A stretch of DNA of 64,000 nucleotides from an uncultured Bacilli bacterium (GTDB lineage: Bacteria; Bacillota_I; Bacilli_A; RF39; UBA660): NCBI GenBank assembly GCA_934167875.1, contig CAKPMC010000003.1, forward strand, positions 49,858-113,857, in the 5' to 3' direction. Every line of letters starts with the position of its first letter. Positions within the stretch are counted from its first letter, which is position 1. Positions 25,649 to 35,387 of the stretch are shown piece by piece. The position numbers and the translations under genes are program-made. The notes under the pieces were generated by a model. It searched no databases, was not told where the DNA came from, and worked only from the letters and a program-made list of their open reading frames with translations.

Positions 25649-25663
25649 CTAGTAAATTATATG

Positions 25664-25695
25664 AAAAAAAAGAACTAGTATTCATAACTGTTCTT
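25664..25695 (-). terminator. Terminator after the Tim44-like gene
   Basis: AAGAAC / GTTCTT with extra pairing in the loop, then eight T on the minus strand, right behind the stop at 25699. Confidence 0.7.
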
Positions 25696-25698
25696 ATA

Positions 25699-26397
25699 TT
25701 AATAACTTTCAATATTGTTAAAAGACCAAACTCTATTTACTATTTCTAAAGCACCACTACCACAGTATTTACAAGTTTTAACTCCTATATCAGTAATAGG
25801 AGCCCCACAATTAGGACAGTTAAGTCCAAGTACTTTCTCATTATCACTAACCTGATTACTATCTATGATGTAAACAAAATCAACTTTGTAACGATCCTGC
25901 ACTTTTTTACGTCTTTTTTTATTAGTAGTAAAATAATATTCTAAACTAGTTTGAAAATTCATAGTTGCGATACCATTTTTATTTTCATATCTACTTAAAA
26001 CCGTTTTATGAAAATGAATTTGATCAAATTTTACTTCTTTATTTTTATAATCTTCTATTCTACTTTTAACAAAGGCAATAGCTTTAGTACTATTATATTT
26101 AAAATCGGACACATCATTATTTTCTATTGCTTGAAATGTATCCAAAACACTTTTTTCAACCATGCTTTTAATTTGATTTAAATTAACTTCTGGAAAATCT
26201 TTAAGTATACGATCTTTGTAAACACTCTCCATTCCATAAACAGACTTAGGCGTATTTTCTGCTTCCCACTCAGACTCTTCTATTACTTTATTTAAATCTG
26301 TTGTATTAAAATACTTTAATAAAAAGGATTGAATTTTTTTCTTAAGAATAAAATAAATAACTAACATCACTAAAATAATTATTAAAAAGATTATCAT
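25699..26397 (-). CDS. Membrane-anchored Tim44-like domain protein with zinc ribbon
   Basis: The 232-aa protein has one N-terminal membrane helix (residues 2-17) and a Tim44/TIM44-like NTF2-fold domain (about 55-190). The C-terminal zinc ribbon is CPNCGAP...CKYCGSG, followed by IVNRVWSFNNI. Proteins of this layout are widespread in Firmicutes and remain uncharacterised. The start at 26397 follows GGTGATATA. It lies 34 bp downstream of enolase, but a terminator at the enolase stop separates them, so it may rely on read-through. Confidence 0.7.
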   Translation of the reverse strand: MIIFLIIILVMLVIYFILKKKIQSFLLKYFNTTDLNKVIEESEWEAENTPKSVYGMESVYKDRILKDFPEVNLNQIKSMVEKSVLDTFQAIENNDVSDFKYNSTKAIAFVKSRIEDYKNKEVKFDQIHFHKTVLSRYENKNGIATMNFQTSLEYYFTTNKKRRKKVQDRYKVDFVYIIDSNQVSDNEKVLGLNCPNCGAPITDIGVKTCKYCGSGALEIVNRVWSFNNIESY

Positions 26398-26419
26398 TAT
26401 ATCACCAATATCAGTATAC

Positions 26420-26448
26420 AAAAAGAAGAACTATTTTTCAAGTTCTTC
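26420..26448 (-). terminator. Enolase terminator built from its last codons
   Basis: GAAGAACT-tgaaaaat-AGTTCTTC then TTTTT. The left arm and loop encode the final Glu-Glu-Leu-Glu-Lys and the TAG stop. Confidence 0.85.
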
Positions 26449-27663
26449 TTCTATTCTCATTAATTGATTATACTTACAAATTCTATCAGTTCTAGACATA
26501 CTACCTGTTTTAATTTGACCTAAATCAAGTCCTACTGCTAAATCAGCAATAGTAGTATCTTCTGTTTCACCACTTCTATGCGAAATGATAGTATTATAAC
26601 CGTTTCTTCTAGCTAAATCTATAGTTTCAAGTGTTTCAGTAATAGTACCGATTTGATTAACTTTTAATAGGATAGCATTACCGGCATGATGATCAATTCC
26701 AATTTGTAAACATTCTTTATTGGTAACAAATAAGTCATCACCAACTAATTGAATTTTATCACCAAGTCTACTAGTAATTTTACTAAACCCTTCCCAGTCA
26801 TTTTCATCAACTGGATCTTCTATAGAAATAATAGGATATTTTGAAACTAATTCTTCATAAAAATCGATAAGTTCATCAGTAGTTAAACTACGACCTTCAC
26901 CAACTAAGTTATATTTACCGGTTTCTTTATCATAAAATTCACTTGCTGCTACATCAATAGCGATATTAACATCTTTTCCTGGAACATAACCAGCTTTGTT
27001 AATTGCTTCCATGATAAGTTCAAAGCCTTCACTATTAGATTGTAAGTCTGGAGCAAATCCACCCTCATCACCAACACCAGTAGCTAAACCTTTACTATTC
27101 AGTACTTTCTTTAAGTTATGGAATACTTCAGCACCAATTCTAACACGATCATGAATTGTATCAGCCATTGGAATAATCATAAACTCTTGGAAATCAAGTT
27201 TATTGTCTGCATGAGCACCACCATTAATAATATTCATCATAGGTCTAGGTAATGTAGTACCATTTCCAATATAACGATAAAGTGGTAAACCTTTTTGATT
27301 AGCACTAGCCTTCATAGCAGCCATACTAATACCTAAAATAGCATTAGCTCCATATTTAGATTTAGTCTTAGTTCCATCAGCATTTATCATAGCATAGTCA
27401 AGTTCTTTTTGATTTTCTGCATCCATGCCAATTACTAAATCACGAAGTGGTCCGTTTACATTAGCAACAGCATTTAAAACACCTTTACCCATAAAACGAG
27501 TTCCACCATCACGCATTTCTAATGCTTCTCTTTCACCAGTTGATGCACCACTTGGTACAGCAGCACGACCTAAAGTACCATCTTCTAAAATAACATCTAC
27601 TTCAACAGTAGGATTACCTCTTGAATCTAATATTTCTCTTCCTTTTACATCAATAATTTTCAT
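26431..27663 (-). CDS. eno: Enolase
   Basis: The 410-aa glycolytic enzyme converts 2-phosphoglycerate to phosphoenolpyruvate. Signatures present are ILDSRGNPTVEVDV, VPSGASTGEREALEMRDG, the metal ligands in SIEDPVDENDWEG and LVGDDLFVTN, and LLKVNQIGT...SHRSGETED with the catalytic Lys and His. It is about 20 residues shorter than most bacterial enolases but shows no gap in an active-site motif. GGGAGATATT precedes the ATG. It lies downstream of a small unknown gene with a 23-bp gap. Confidence 0.97.
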   Translation of the reverse strand: MKIIDVKGREILDSRGNPTVEVDVILEDGTLGRAAVPSGASTGEREALEMRDGGTRFMGKGVLNAVANVNGPLRDLVIGMDAENQKELDYAMINADGTKTKSKYGANAILGISMAAMKASANQKGLPLYRYIGNGTTLPRPMMNIINGGAHADNKLDFQEFMIIPMADTIHDRVRIGAEVFHNLKKVLNSKGLATGVGDEGGFAPDLQSNSEGFELIMEAINKAGYVPGKDVNIAIDVAASEFYDKETGKYNLVGEGRSLTTDELIDFYEELVSKYPIISIEDPVDENDWEGFSKITSRLGDKIQLVGDDLFVTNKECLQIGIDHHAGNAILLKVNQIGTITETLETIDLARRNGYNTIISHRSGETEDTTIADLAVGLDLGQIKTGSMSRTDRICKYNQLMRIEEELEK

Positions 27664-27686
27664 AATAATATCTCCCTTTCTAATAA

Positions 27687-28082
27687 TTATATTTTTAATT
27701 TTTTATCATAAACTTTTTTAAAACTTTCAGCACTAGAAAGTATATCTCGATTTTCTCTTTTCTTTTTATAGGCAGAGAATTTAAGTAATGAACCAAAGTT
27801 CTTAATATTGCCTTGTTCATCTATAATACCAACACTATCGCCAATGAAATCACCATACATTGTAACAGTATTACTACTACATCTAATATTAAATACATCA
27901 CAAGTCATATGTATCACACTCATTATAAAATTAATATTCTTACTACATTTAGCTATTTCATCAACTTTAATAACAAAGACAACATGAGCTATTCCTAAAA
28001 CAGCAGCTTCATATAAAGTCTTTTGATAATCTAAAATATCTTTCTTCTTGCATATTTCTAAAACTAATGTTTTTTCTTCCAT
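27687..28082 (-). CDS. Unknown 131-aa protein between murD and eno
   Basis: AGAAGGTG with suitable spacing supports the ATG at 28082. The protein is alpha/beta (LVLEICKKKDILDYQKTLYEAAVLGIAHVVFVIKV) with four Cys and a basic C-terminus. I see no catalytic motif and do not recognise the family. It follows murD by 39 bases, so murD, this gene and eno may form one transcript. Confidence 0.6.
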   Translation of the reverse strand: MEEKTLVLEICKKKDILDYQKTLYEAAVLGIAHVVFVIKVDEIAKCSKNINFIMSVIHMTCDVFNIRCSSNTVTMYGDFIGDSVGIIDEQGNIKNFGSLLKFSAYKKKRENRDILSSAESFKKVYDKKLKI

Positions 28083-28121
28083 AACAACACCTTCTATTAT
28101 ACTGTCTATTACCATCAATTT

Positions 28122-29486
28122 CTATAAATTGTCACAGGTATTTATTTCATGTACATATTTTTTAAATTCAGCTCCACGTTCTTCACATTCTTTATATTGA
28201 TCCCAAGAAGCACTAGCTGGACTAAGAAGTAGTATATCACCTTCTTCACTAATATTCCATGCCATTTTAAAGGCATCTTTTAAAAATTCATATTGATAAG
28301 TTGGAATATTCATTTTATCACCAAACTCTTTAACACGATTTCTACAACTACCAATAGCCATAATTGCTTTTACATTTTCTACACAATCGGTTAATTCATT
28401 AAAGTCTTGATTTCTCTCATAACCTCCTAAAAATAAAATAGTTGGTTGGTTAAAAGAAGATAAAGCAATTTGACAACACTTAATATTAGTAGCCTCTGTA
28501 TCATTATAAAATTTCCTACCCTCAACTTCTGCCACAAATTCTAAACGATGTTCTACTCCTCCAAACTCTTTCAATACTTTACAAATAGCTTCATTACTAA
28601 CACCAAGCTCTTTAACTACTAAAATAGCTGCCATAATATTTTCATAATTATGGTTACCAATTAATTTAATTTGGTTTAAATCAACTATCTTTTCATCATA
28701 ATAATATATAAAATTATCTTTTATATAAGCCCCATTAATTTGGTTTTTACTAGAAAAATAATGAACTGTTGATTTAATATCTTTAGTAAGCATCATAGCT
28801 TCACTATTTTCCATATTAGTAATCGCAATATCATCTTTTGTTTGATTACTAAAAATACGTTTTTTTACTTCTTTATAATGATCATAAGTCTTCATAAACT
28901 CAAGATGAGCTTCACTAATATTTGTTAAAACCGCAATATTAGGATGATACTCTTTAACATTTTCCAATTGCTGACAACTAATTTCATCAACGATAATATC
29001 ATTTTCTTCTAACTTATCTAAAAAACTGCATAATGGATAGCCAATATTACCAGCTAAATGTACACCCCTTCCATCTTTTTTTATAAACTTATAAATTAAA
29101 GTAGTAGTAGTAGTCTTACCATTAGTACCAGTAATTCCTATTAACTTAATATTTTTATCTTTAGGTATTAACCTATAAGCCATTTCAGTTTCATTTATAA
29201 CTTCAATTCCAAGTTCTCTAGCCTTTAATACATACTTATGATCTATAGCTATACCAGGACTTTTAATTAAATATTGAAAACTGTTATCTAGTAAATCATC
29301 AGGATGTCCACCAAATATAAATTCTACACCCTTTTCTTTTAACTCATTTACTTTATCTGCATCTTTAGGATTCATTTCCTTAAAGTCGTTAACAATTACA
29401 GTATTATTTCTCTCAATCAAAAGTTTAGCTGCATCATAACCACTTCTAGCAAACCCCAATATTAATATCTTATTATTTTCAAACAC
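28122..29486 (-). CDS. murD: UDP-N-acetylmuramoylalanine--D-glutamate ligase
   Basis: The Mur ligase (454 aa) adds D-Glu to UDP-MurNAc-L-Ala in peptidoglycan synthesis. It shows the N-terminal Rossmann fold (ILILGFARSGYDAAKLL), the ATP loop GITGTNGKTTTT, the central NISEAHLEFM, GGVEHRLEFV and the C-terminal FLGGYERNQDF. A GTG at 29486 with GAGGGTGG five bases upstream is the best start; an ATG 15 bases earlier overlaps that ribosome site. It is divergent from the FemAB-type gene, which also acts in cell-wall assembly. Confidence 0.93.
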   Translation of the reverse strand: MFENNKILILGFARSGYDAAKLLIERNNTVIVNDFKEMNPKDADKVNELKEKGVEFIFGGHPDDLLDNSFQYLIKSPGIAIDHKYVLKARELGIEVINETEMAYRLIPKDKNIKLIGITGTNGKTTTTTLIYKFIKKDGRGVHLAGNIGYPLCSFLDKLEENDIIVDEISCQQLENVKEYHPNIAVLTNISEAHLEFMKTYDHYKEVKKRIFSNQTKDDIAITNMENSEAMMLTKDIKSTVHYFSSKNQINGAYIKDNFIYYYDEKIVDLNQIKLIGNHNYENIMAAILVVKELGVSNEAICKVLKEFGGVEHRLEFVAEVEGRKFYNDTEATNIKCCQIALSSFNQPTILFLGGYERNQDFNELTDCVENVKAIMAIGSCRNRVKEFGDKMNIPTYQYEFLKDAFKMAWNISEEGDILLLSPASASWDQYKECEERGAEFKKYVHEINTCDNL

Positions 29487-29541
29487 ATATACCACCCTCA
29501 TATTAATTATACTATAAAAAAAGTAATATTTTGTCTAAAGA

Positions 29542-29570
29542 TTGATAAATTTTTAAAAATATGTTATAAT
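29542..29570 (+). promoter_or_regulatory. Promoter of the femAB-like gene
   Basis: TTGATA (29542-29547), 17-base spacer, TATAAT (29565-29570). Confidence 0.8.
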
Positions 29571-29602
29571 AAGTGTCCTTGAAAAAAGAGGGGGAAATAA
29601 AT

Positions 29603-30847
29603 ATGAAAATTATTACTTTATCCGAACAGCAGTTTACTAATTTTGCTAATAACCATAAATATAAAAGCATTTATCAAACCGTTAACTATGCCAAAGTAAT
29701 GAAAATAGAAGGTTATGATTATCATCTATTAGGATTTATTAGTAATAGTAATGAATTAATTGGTGCAACGATGATATTATATAAAAAGGTATTTTTAAAT
29801 TATAAAATGGCCTATGCCCCATTTGGATTTTTAGTAGATTACTCCGATAATGATTTAGTTGAAGAATTAACAAATCGTTTAAAATTGTTATTAATGAAGC
29901 AAAAATTTATTTACTTAAAAATAAATCCAAATATTCATTGTTCTGAAAGAGATAAAGATGGAAATATAATTTCATATAACCCTGAAGTCAATGATATTTT
30001 AGAAATACTTCAAAGAAATGATTATACCCATAAGGGATTTAATAACTATTTTGAAAATGAAAAACCAAGATGGAACGCTATAGTTAAACTGACAGCTTCA
30101 AATAAAAATATATACAAAAATCTAAGTAAGCAAACAAGAAATAAAATTAATAAAGCTATTAAATGTGGTATAGAAATTGAAGAAGGTACACACGAAGATT
30201 TTTCAACATTATATGAGTTTATTAAAAAGAAACATGATCGTAGTTTAAAATACTATAATAATATTTTAAAAGAATATGGTAAAGATGCTAAAATATATCT
30301 AGCTAAATTAAATACAGAAAAATATGTATCACTAAGTAAAGATTTATATGAAAAAGAATTAGATATTAATGAAACTTTAAACCAAAAACTACAAGAAGTA
30401 AGTAGAAAAGGTAAAGATATAACTAGTTTTATAAATAAAAAGATGGAATCAGATAAAAAGGTATCTAACTATCAAGCTAATCTTATTCAAGCAACCAGTC
30501 TACTTAGTAAATATCCAAAAGGAATAACTATAGGTGGATTATTAGCCATAAAGTATAATAACGAACTAGATATGATTATTGAAGGATTTGATAATAATTA
30601 TAGAAGTTTTAATTCAAACTATTTATTAAAGTGGGAAATAATTAAACAAATAAATCAACAAGGATATCAATATTTTAATTTAAATGGTATAGTTGGAGAA
30701 TTTAAAGAAAAAAACAAATATTCTGGATTAAACGAAATGAAACTAGGTTTCAATGCACAAGCATTAGAATTTATTGGAGAATTTGATTTAATCATAAATA
30801 AAACAGTATATAATTTATATGTAAAGAAAAAAGAGAAAAATAAATAA
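29603..30847 (+). CDS. FemAB/MurM-family aminoacyltransferase
   Basis: The 414-aa protein belongs to the FemAB family, which adds amino acids from aminoacyl-tRNA to lipid II to build peptidoglycan cross-bridges. It has the two GNAT-like halves: YQTVNYAKVMKIEGYDYHLLGF at the front and GGLLAIKYNNELDMIIEGFDNNYRSFNSNYLLKWE...GYQYFNLNGIVGEF near the end. The typical helical coiled-coil arm lies between (about residues 225-290). The start follows GAGGGGGA. The well-placed promoter makes it a single-gene unit ended by a strong shared terminator. Confidence 0.88.
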   Translation: MKIITLSEQQFTNFANNHKYKSIYQTVNYAKVMKIEGYDYHLLGFISNSNELIGATMILYKKVFLNYKMAYAPFGFLVDYSDNDLVEELTNRLKLLLMKQKFIYLKINPNIHCSERDKDGNIISYNPEVNDILEILQRNDYTHKGFNNYFENEKPRWNAIVKLTASNKNIYKNLSKQTRNKINKAIKCGIEIEEGTHEDFSTLYEFIKKKHDRSLKYYNNILKEYGKDAKIYLAKLNTEKYVSLSKDLYEKELDINETLNQKLQEVSRKGKDITSFINKKMESDKKVSNYQANLIQATSLLSKYPKGITIGGLLAIKYNNELDMIIEGFDNNYRSFNSNYLLKWEIIKQINQQGYQYFNLNGIVGEFKEKNKYSGLNEMKLGFNAQALEFIGEFDLIINKTVYNLYVKKKEKNK

Positions 30848-30870
30848 AATTTTTCTCTTTTGATATTAAA

Positions 30871-30899
30871 AAAACTCTAAGTAATCTTAGAGTTTTTTA
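30871..30899. terminator. Bidirectional terminator between femAB-like gene and tuf
   Basis: AAAACTCTAAG-taat-CTTAGAGTTTT, then T on the plus strand and TTT on the minus strand. It serves both convergent genes. Confidence 0.85.
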
Positions 30900-30917
30900 G
30901 TTGTATTTAGTTACGAA

Positions 30918-32087
30918 TTAAGCATCAATTTTGCTAACTGAACCAGCACCAACAGTACGTCCACCTTCACGGATAGAGAACTTAGTTCCTTGTTCAAGAG
31001 CAATTGGGTGAATTAATTCAACTGTCATACTAACGTTATCACCTGGCATAACCATTTCAACTCCAGCAGGAAGAGTAATAACTCCTGTTACGTCTGTAGT
31101 TCTGAAATAGAATTGAGGACGATAGTTATTGAAGAATGGAGTATGACGTCCACCTTCTTCTTTACTAAGAACGTAAACTTCAGCTTCGAACTTAGTATGT
31201 GGTGTAACTGTTCCTGGTTTAGCAAGAACTTGACCACGTTCAACTTGTTCACGAGAAATACCACGAAGTAATACTCCAGCGTTATCTCCAGCTTGAGCAA
31301 AGTCTAATTGTTTACGGAACATTTCAATTCCTGTAACAACTGTTTTTTGAGTAGGTTTGATACCAACGATTTCAACTTCATCGTTAAGTTTTAATTCTCC
31401 ACGTTCAACACGTCCTGTAACAACAGTTCCACGACCAGTGATTGTGAATACATCTTCAATACTCATTAAGAATGGTTTTTCAGTATCACGAACTGGAGTT
31501 GGAATCCATTCATCAACTGCATCCATTAATTGTTTAATAGATTCTACATATTTAGGGTCTCCTTCAAGAGCTTTTAATGCAGATCCACGAATAATTGGAG
31601 TATCGTCTCCTTCAAATCCGTATTCATTTAATAAATCACGAACTTCCATTTCAACTAACTCTAATAATTCTTCATCGTCAACCATATCACATTTGTTTAA
31701 GAATACTACCATTCTAGGTACTCCAACTTGACGAGCAAGTAAGATATGTTCACGAGTTTGAGCCATAGGTCCATCAGTAGCAGCAATAACTAAGATTGCT
31801 CCATCCATTTGAGCTGCACCTGTAATCATATTTTTTACATAGTCAGCATGTCCTGGACAGTCAACGTGAGCATAATGACGTTTTGCAGTTTCATACTCAA
31901 CGTGAGCAGTATTAATAGTAATACCTCTTTCTCTTTCTTCAGGAGCCTTGTCGATATCAGCGAAATCAACTGCAGATCCTAATACTTTTGTAATAGCAGC
32001 TGTTGTAGTAGTTTTACCATGGTCTACGTGACCAATTGTTCCTACGTTAACATGTGGTTTTGAACGATCAAATTTAGCTTTTGCCAT
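30918..32087 (-). CDS. tuf: Elongation factor Tu
   Basis: The 389-aa GTPase carries aminoacyl-tRNA to the ribosome. GHVDHGKT is at residues 19-26, DCPGHADY follows, and NKCDM is the G4 motif. Codon choice is clearly different from neighbouring non-core genes, with more C-ending codons, as expected for a very highly expressed gene. AAGGAGG precedes the ATG. It is the last gene of the str group and has its own promoter in the gap after fusA. Confidence 0.98.
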   Translation of the reverse strand: MAKAKFDRSKPHVNVGTIGHVDHGKTTTTAAITKVLGSAVDFADIDKAPEERERGITINTAHVEYETAKRHYAHVDCPGHADYVKNMITGAAQMDGAILVIAATDGPMAQTREHILLARQVGVPRMVVFLNKCDMVDDEELLELVEMEVRDLLNEYGFEGDDTPIIRGSALKALEGDPKYVESIKQLMDAVDEWIPTPVRDTEKPFLMSIEDVFTITGRGTVVTGRVERGELKLNDEVEIVGIKPTQKTVVTGIEMFRKQLDFAQAGDNAGVLLRGISREQVERGQVLAKPGTVTPHTKFEAEVYVLSKEEGGRHTPFFNNYRPQFYFRTTDVTGVITLPAGVEMVMPGDNVSMTVELIHPIALEQGTKFSIREGGRTVGAGSVSKIDA

Positions 32088-32122
32088 ATTTAATTTCCTC
32101 CTTTTTTATTTATACATCTTAT

Positions 32123-32151
32123 ATTTTATCTAACAATTGAACTTTTTTCAA
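32123..32151 (-). promoter_or_regulatory. tuf promoter
   Basis: TTGAAA (32146-32151), 17-base spacer, TAAAAT (32123-32128), about 35 bases before the tuf start. Confidence 0.7.
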
Positions 32152-32194
32152 CTGTTTTGATACATTTTATCATTTCTGACAAAATATTTATAAC

Positions 32195-32222
32195 AACAAG
32201 GTATAAATGAATATACCCTGTT
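32195..32222 (-). other. Hairpin after fusA
   Basis: Eleven-base arms AACAGGGTATA / TATACCTTGTT with one G-U pair, ending a few bases past the fusA stop. The T-run is poor, so it may be a partial terminator or an RNA-stability hairpin. Confidence 0.5.
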
Positions 32223-32233
32223 ATTAGTTAATT

Positions 32234-34303
32234 TTAATTACCACTTTTTTTGATAATATCTTCAGCAATATTTTTAGGTACTTCTTCATAGTGATCGAAT
32301 ACCATAACGAAGTTACCACGTCCTTGTGTATTAGAACGTAAGCTTGTAGCATAACCAAACATTTCTGAAAGTGGTACCATAGCATCAAGTCTTACTGCAT
32401 TTCCAACAGATTCTTGACCAAGTGGACGTCCACGACGACTAGTTAAGTCACCCATAACATTACCAAAATATTCATCTGGTGTAGTTACTTCAACTTTCAT
32501 AATTGGTTCAAGAAGTACTGGATGACATTTATTTTTAGCTTCTTTTAAAGCAAAGCTTGCAGCAATCTTAAATGCCATTTCGTTAGAGTCTACATCATGG
32601 TAAGAACCATCAAATAATGTAGCCTTAACATCAATCATAGGATATCCAGCAAGTACTCCAGTTTGAAGTGCTTCTTGTAATCCCTTATCTACTACTGGGA
32701 TGTATTCACGTGGAACAACACCACCAACGATAGCATCAACAAATTCATATCCCTTATCAGGATTTGGCTCAAATTTAACCCATACGTGACCATATTGTCC
32801 ACGTCCACCAGATTGTTTAATATATTTACCTTCACAATCAGCAGCTTGACGTAATGTTTCACGATAAGCAACTTGAGGTTTACCAATATTAGCTTCTACT
32901 TGGAATTCATCCTTCATACGAGTAACTAAAACATCTAAGTGAAGTTCTCCCATACCAGCAATAACAGTTTGACCTGTTTCTTGATCAGTATGTACTCTAA
33001 ATGTTGGATCTTCTTCAGCTAATTTTTGTAATGCAATTCCCATTTTTTCTTGGTCAGCTTTTGTTTTTGGTTCAACAGCTACTTCGATAACTGGTTCTGG
33101 GAATTCCATTGATTCAAGAATAACTGGTTTCTTTTCATCACATAATGTATCTCCAGTAGTAGTATTCTTAAGACCTACTATAGCAGCAATATCACCTGTG
33201 TATACATCAGTTATTTCTGTTCTGTTATTAGCATGCATTAATAATAAACGTCCTACACGTTCTTTAATATCCTTAGTTGAGTTTAATACATAAGATCCAC
33301 TAGATAAGTGTCCAGAATAAACTCTGAAGAATGTTAAACGTCCAACGAATGGATCAGTCATAACTTTGAATGCTAATGCACTAAATGGTTCATTATCAGA
33401 TGGATGTCTAACTGCTGGATTACCATCTAAATCAGTTCCTTCGATACTTGCGATATCAGTAGGAGCTGGTAAATAATCGATAACAGCATCAAGTAATAAT
33501 TTGATACCCATGTTACCTAAAGCAGTTCCACACATAACTGGGAAGAATTTGACATCAAGAGTTCCACGACGGATAGCTCTCTTAATCATTTCTACAGTTA
33601 CTTCTCCACCTTCTAGATAAGTTTCCATTAATTCATCATCATATTCAGCAACAGCTTCAACTAAATCATTATGTTTAGCTTCAGCAATAGCCTTTAATTC
33701 AGCTGGAATTTCAATTTCCTTAGCTTCTTCTTCTTGTTTACCATCATATTCATAAGCTTTCATAGTAACAAGATCGATAACTCCATGGAATTCATCTTCA
33801 GCACCAATTGGCCATTCAATAGGTTTAGCATTAACTCCTAATCTAGAGTCAATAGTACCAAGAGTATATTCGAAGTTTGCTCCCATTTTGTCCATCTTAT
33901 TAGCAAAGATAATACGTGGTACAGAGAATTCAGTAGCTTGACGCCATACTGTTTCAGTTTGTGGTTCAACACCAGCTTGTGAATCAAGTAAAGCTACAGC
34001 GCCATCTAGTACTCTTAAACTACGACTAACTTCAACAGTAAAGTCTACGTGTCCTGGAGTATCGATGATATTCATACGATAACCCTTCCAGTAAGCTGTA
34101 GTTGCTGCAGAAGTAATAGTAATTCCACGTTCTTGTTCTTGTTTCATCCAGTCCATTTGACTAGCACCATCATGTGTTTCACCAATTTTATGGATTTTCT
34201 TTGTATGGAATAATACACGTTCAGTGGTAGTTGTTTTACCAGCATCAATGTGTGCCATAATTCCAAAATTTCTTGTTTTGTCTAATGACGTTTCACGAGC
34301 CAT
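32234..34303 (-). CDS. fusA: Elongation factor G
   Basis: The 689-aa translocation GTPase shows AHIDAGKTT (from residue 17), the switch DTPGHVDFT, NKMDKMG as G4, and the C-terminal domains IV and V (SGGRGQYGHVWVKFEPN...RGRPLGQE). It drives movement of tRNA and mRNA after peptide-bond formation. It begins 14 bases after rpsG ends, in the usual rpsL-rpsG-fusA-tuf order. Confidence 0.98.
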   Translation of the reverse strand: MARETSLDKTRNFGIMAHIDAGKTTTTERVLFHTKKIHKIGETHDGASQMDWMKQEQERGITITSAATTAYWKGYRMNIIDTPGHVDFTVEVSRSLRVLDGAVALLDSQAGVEPQTETVWRQATEFSVPRIIFANKMDKMGANFEYTLGTIDSRLGVNAKPIEWPIGAEDEFHGVIDLVTMKAYEYDGKQEEEAKEIEIPAELKAIAEAKHNDLVEAVAEYDDELMETYLEGGEVTVEMIKRAIRRGTLDVKFFPVMCGTALGNMGIKLLLDAVIDYLPAPTDIASIEGTDLDGNPAVRHPSDNEPFSALAFKVMTDPFVGRLTFFRVYSGHLSSGSYVLNSTKDIKERVGRLLLMHANNRTEITDVYTGDIAAIVGLKNTTTGDTLCDEKKPVILESMEFPEPVIEVAVEPKTKADQEKMGIALQKLAEEDPTFRVHTDQETGQTVIAGMGELHLDVLVTRMKDEFQVEANIGKPQVAYRETLRQAADCEGKYIKQSGGRGQYGHVWVKFEPNPDKGYEFVDAIVGGVVPREYIPVVDKGLQEALQTGVLAGYPMIDVKATLFDGSYHDVDSNEMAFKIAASFALKEAKNKCHPVLLEPIMKVEVTTPDEYFGNVMGDLTSRRGRPLGQESVGNAVRLDAMVPLSEMFGYATSLRSNTQGRGNFVMVFDHYEEVPKNIAEDIIKKSGN

Positions 34304-34317
34304 ATATTAATCCTTTC

Positions 34318-34785
34318 CTACCAACGATAATGTGCAAATGCCTTATTAGCTTCTGCCATTCTGTGGGTATCTTCACGTTTTTTAACTGCTGCTCCAGTTC
34401 CGTTTGAAGCATCAATAATTTCATTAGCAAGGTTTTCAGCCATACCTTTTCCGCCTCTTAATCTTGCATAATTAACTAACCAACGTAGTCCTAAAGCTTG
34501 ACTTCTGTCTTTGCTAACTTCTACTGGTACTTGGTAGTTAGAACCACCAACACGACGAGATTTAACTTCAAGAAGTGGTTTAATATTTTCTAATGCTTTA
34601 TTGAAAACATCTAGAGGATTTTCTCCAGTTTTTTCTTTTATAATATCAAAAGCATCATATAAAATTGTTTCAGCTTTTCCTCTTTTACCACCAATCATCA
34701 TACGATTAATTAATTTAGTAACAACTTTTGAATTGTATATAGGATCTGCTAAAACATCTCTCTTAACTGCTTGTCTTTTACGCAT
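34318..34785 (-). CDS. rpsG: 30S ribosomal protein S7
   Basis: 155 aa, standard length. MRKRQAVKRDVLADPIYNS, the helical core, and KKREDTHRMAEANKAFAHYRW at the end are typical. S7 nucleates assembly of the 30S head and contacts the E site. It lies 37 bp after rpsL. Confidence 0.98.
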   Translation of the reverse strand: MRKRQAVKRDVLADPIYNSKVVTKLINRMMIGGKRGKAETILYDAFDIIKEKTGENPLDVFNKALENIKPLLEVKSRRVGGSNYQVPVEVSKDRSQALGLRWLVNYARLRGGKGMAENLANEIIDASNGTGAAVKKREDTHRMAEANKAFAHYRW

Positions 34786-34822
34786 AATTGTATCCTCCCT
34801 TCATCAATCTATATTGTTTATT

Positions 34823-35236
34823 TTACTTTTTAGGTCTTTTAGCACCGTATTTACTACGAGCTTGTTTTCTATCTTTAACTCCAGCAGTATCTAAAGTACC
34901 ACGAATGATGTGATAACGAACTCCGATTAAGTCCTTAACACGTCCACCACGAACTAAAACAACACTGTGCTCTTGTAAGTTATGTCCTTCACCAGGAATA
35001 TAAGTATCAACTTCTTTTCCATTAGATAAACGAACACGAGCATATTTTCTTAATGCTGAGTTTGGTTTCTTTGGTGTTTTAGTACCTACACGAGTACATA
35101 CTCCACGTTTTTGTGGGCTATTTAATTCAGTAGTTTTTCTTTGGATTGTATTAAGTCCAAATCCTAACACTGGAGATTTACTCTTTCTTACTTTATCAGT
35201 TCTATTTTTTCTAACTAATTGTTGCACTGTAGGCAT
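34823..35236 (-). CDS. rpsL: 30S ribosomal protein S12
   Basis: 137 aa. MPTVQQLVRKNR, TPKKPNSALRKYARVRLSNG and GEGHNLQEHSVVLVRGGRVKDLIGVRY are the family signatures. The Lys residues at the streptomycin-resistance positions (TPKKPNSA and VRGGRVKD) are of the sensitive type. First gene of the str operon, with a strong promoter 100 bases upstream. Confidence 0.98.
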   Translation of the reverse strand: MPTVQQLVRKNRTDKVRKSKSPVLGFGLNTIQRKTTELNSPQKRGVCTRVGTKTPKKPNSALRKYARVRLSNGKEVDTYIPGEGHNLQEHSVVLVRGGRVKDLIGVRYHIIRGTLDTAGVKDRKQARSKYGAKRPKK

Positions 35237-35333
35237 ATAATATCTCTCCTTTCTTTACACATATCCAGGTGTGTCATTTTTCTTTCTAAATATAAGTTTT
35301 GCCTAAACAAAACCTAAATTTATCAGTAGCTAT

Positions 35334-35362
35334 AATATAACATTCTTAATACCAAATGTCAA
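35334..35362 (-). promoter_or_regulatory. str operon promoter
   Basis: TTGACA (35357-35362), 17-base spacer, TATATT (35334-35339). The leader contains GTTTTG/CAAAAC and ACACACCT/AGGTGTGT-like hairpins (near 35266-35315). Confidence 0.85.
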
Positions 35363-35387
35363 CAAATTTTATCTTTTTTTGCTTATT

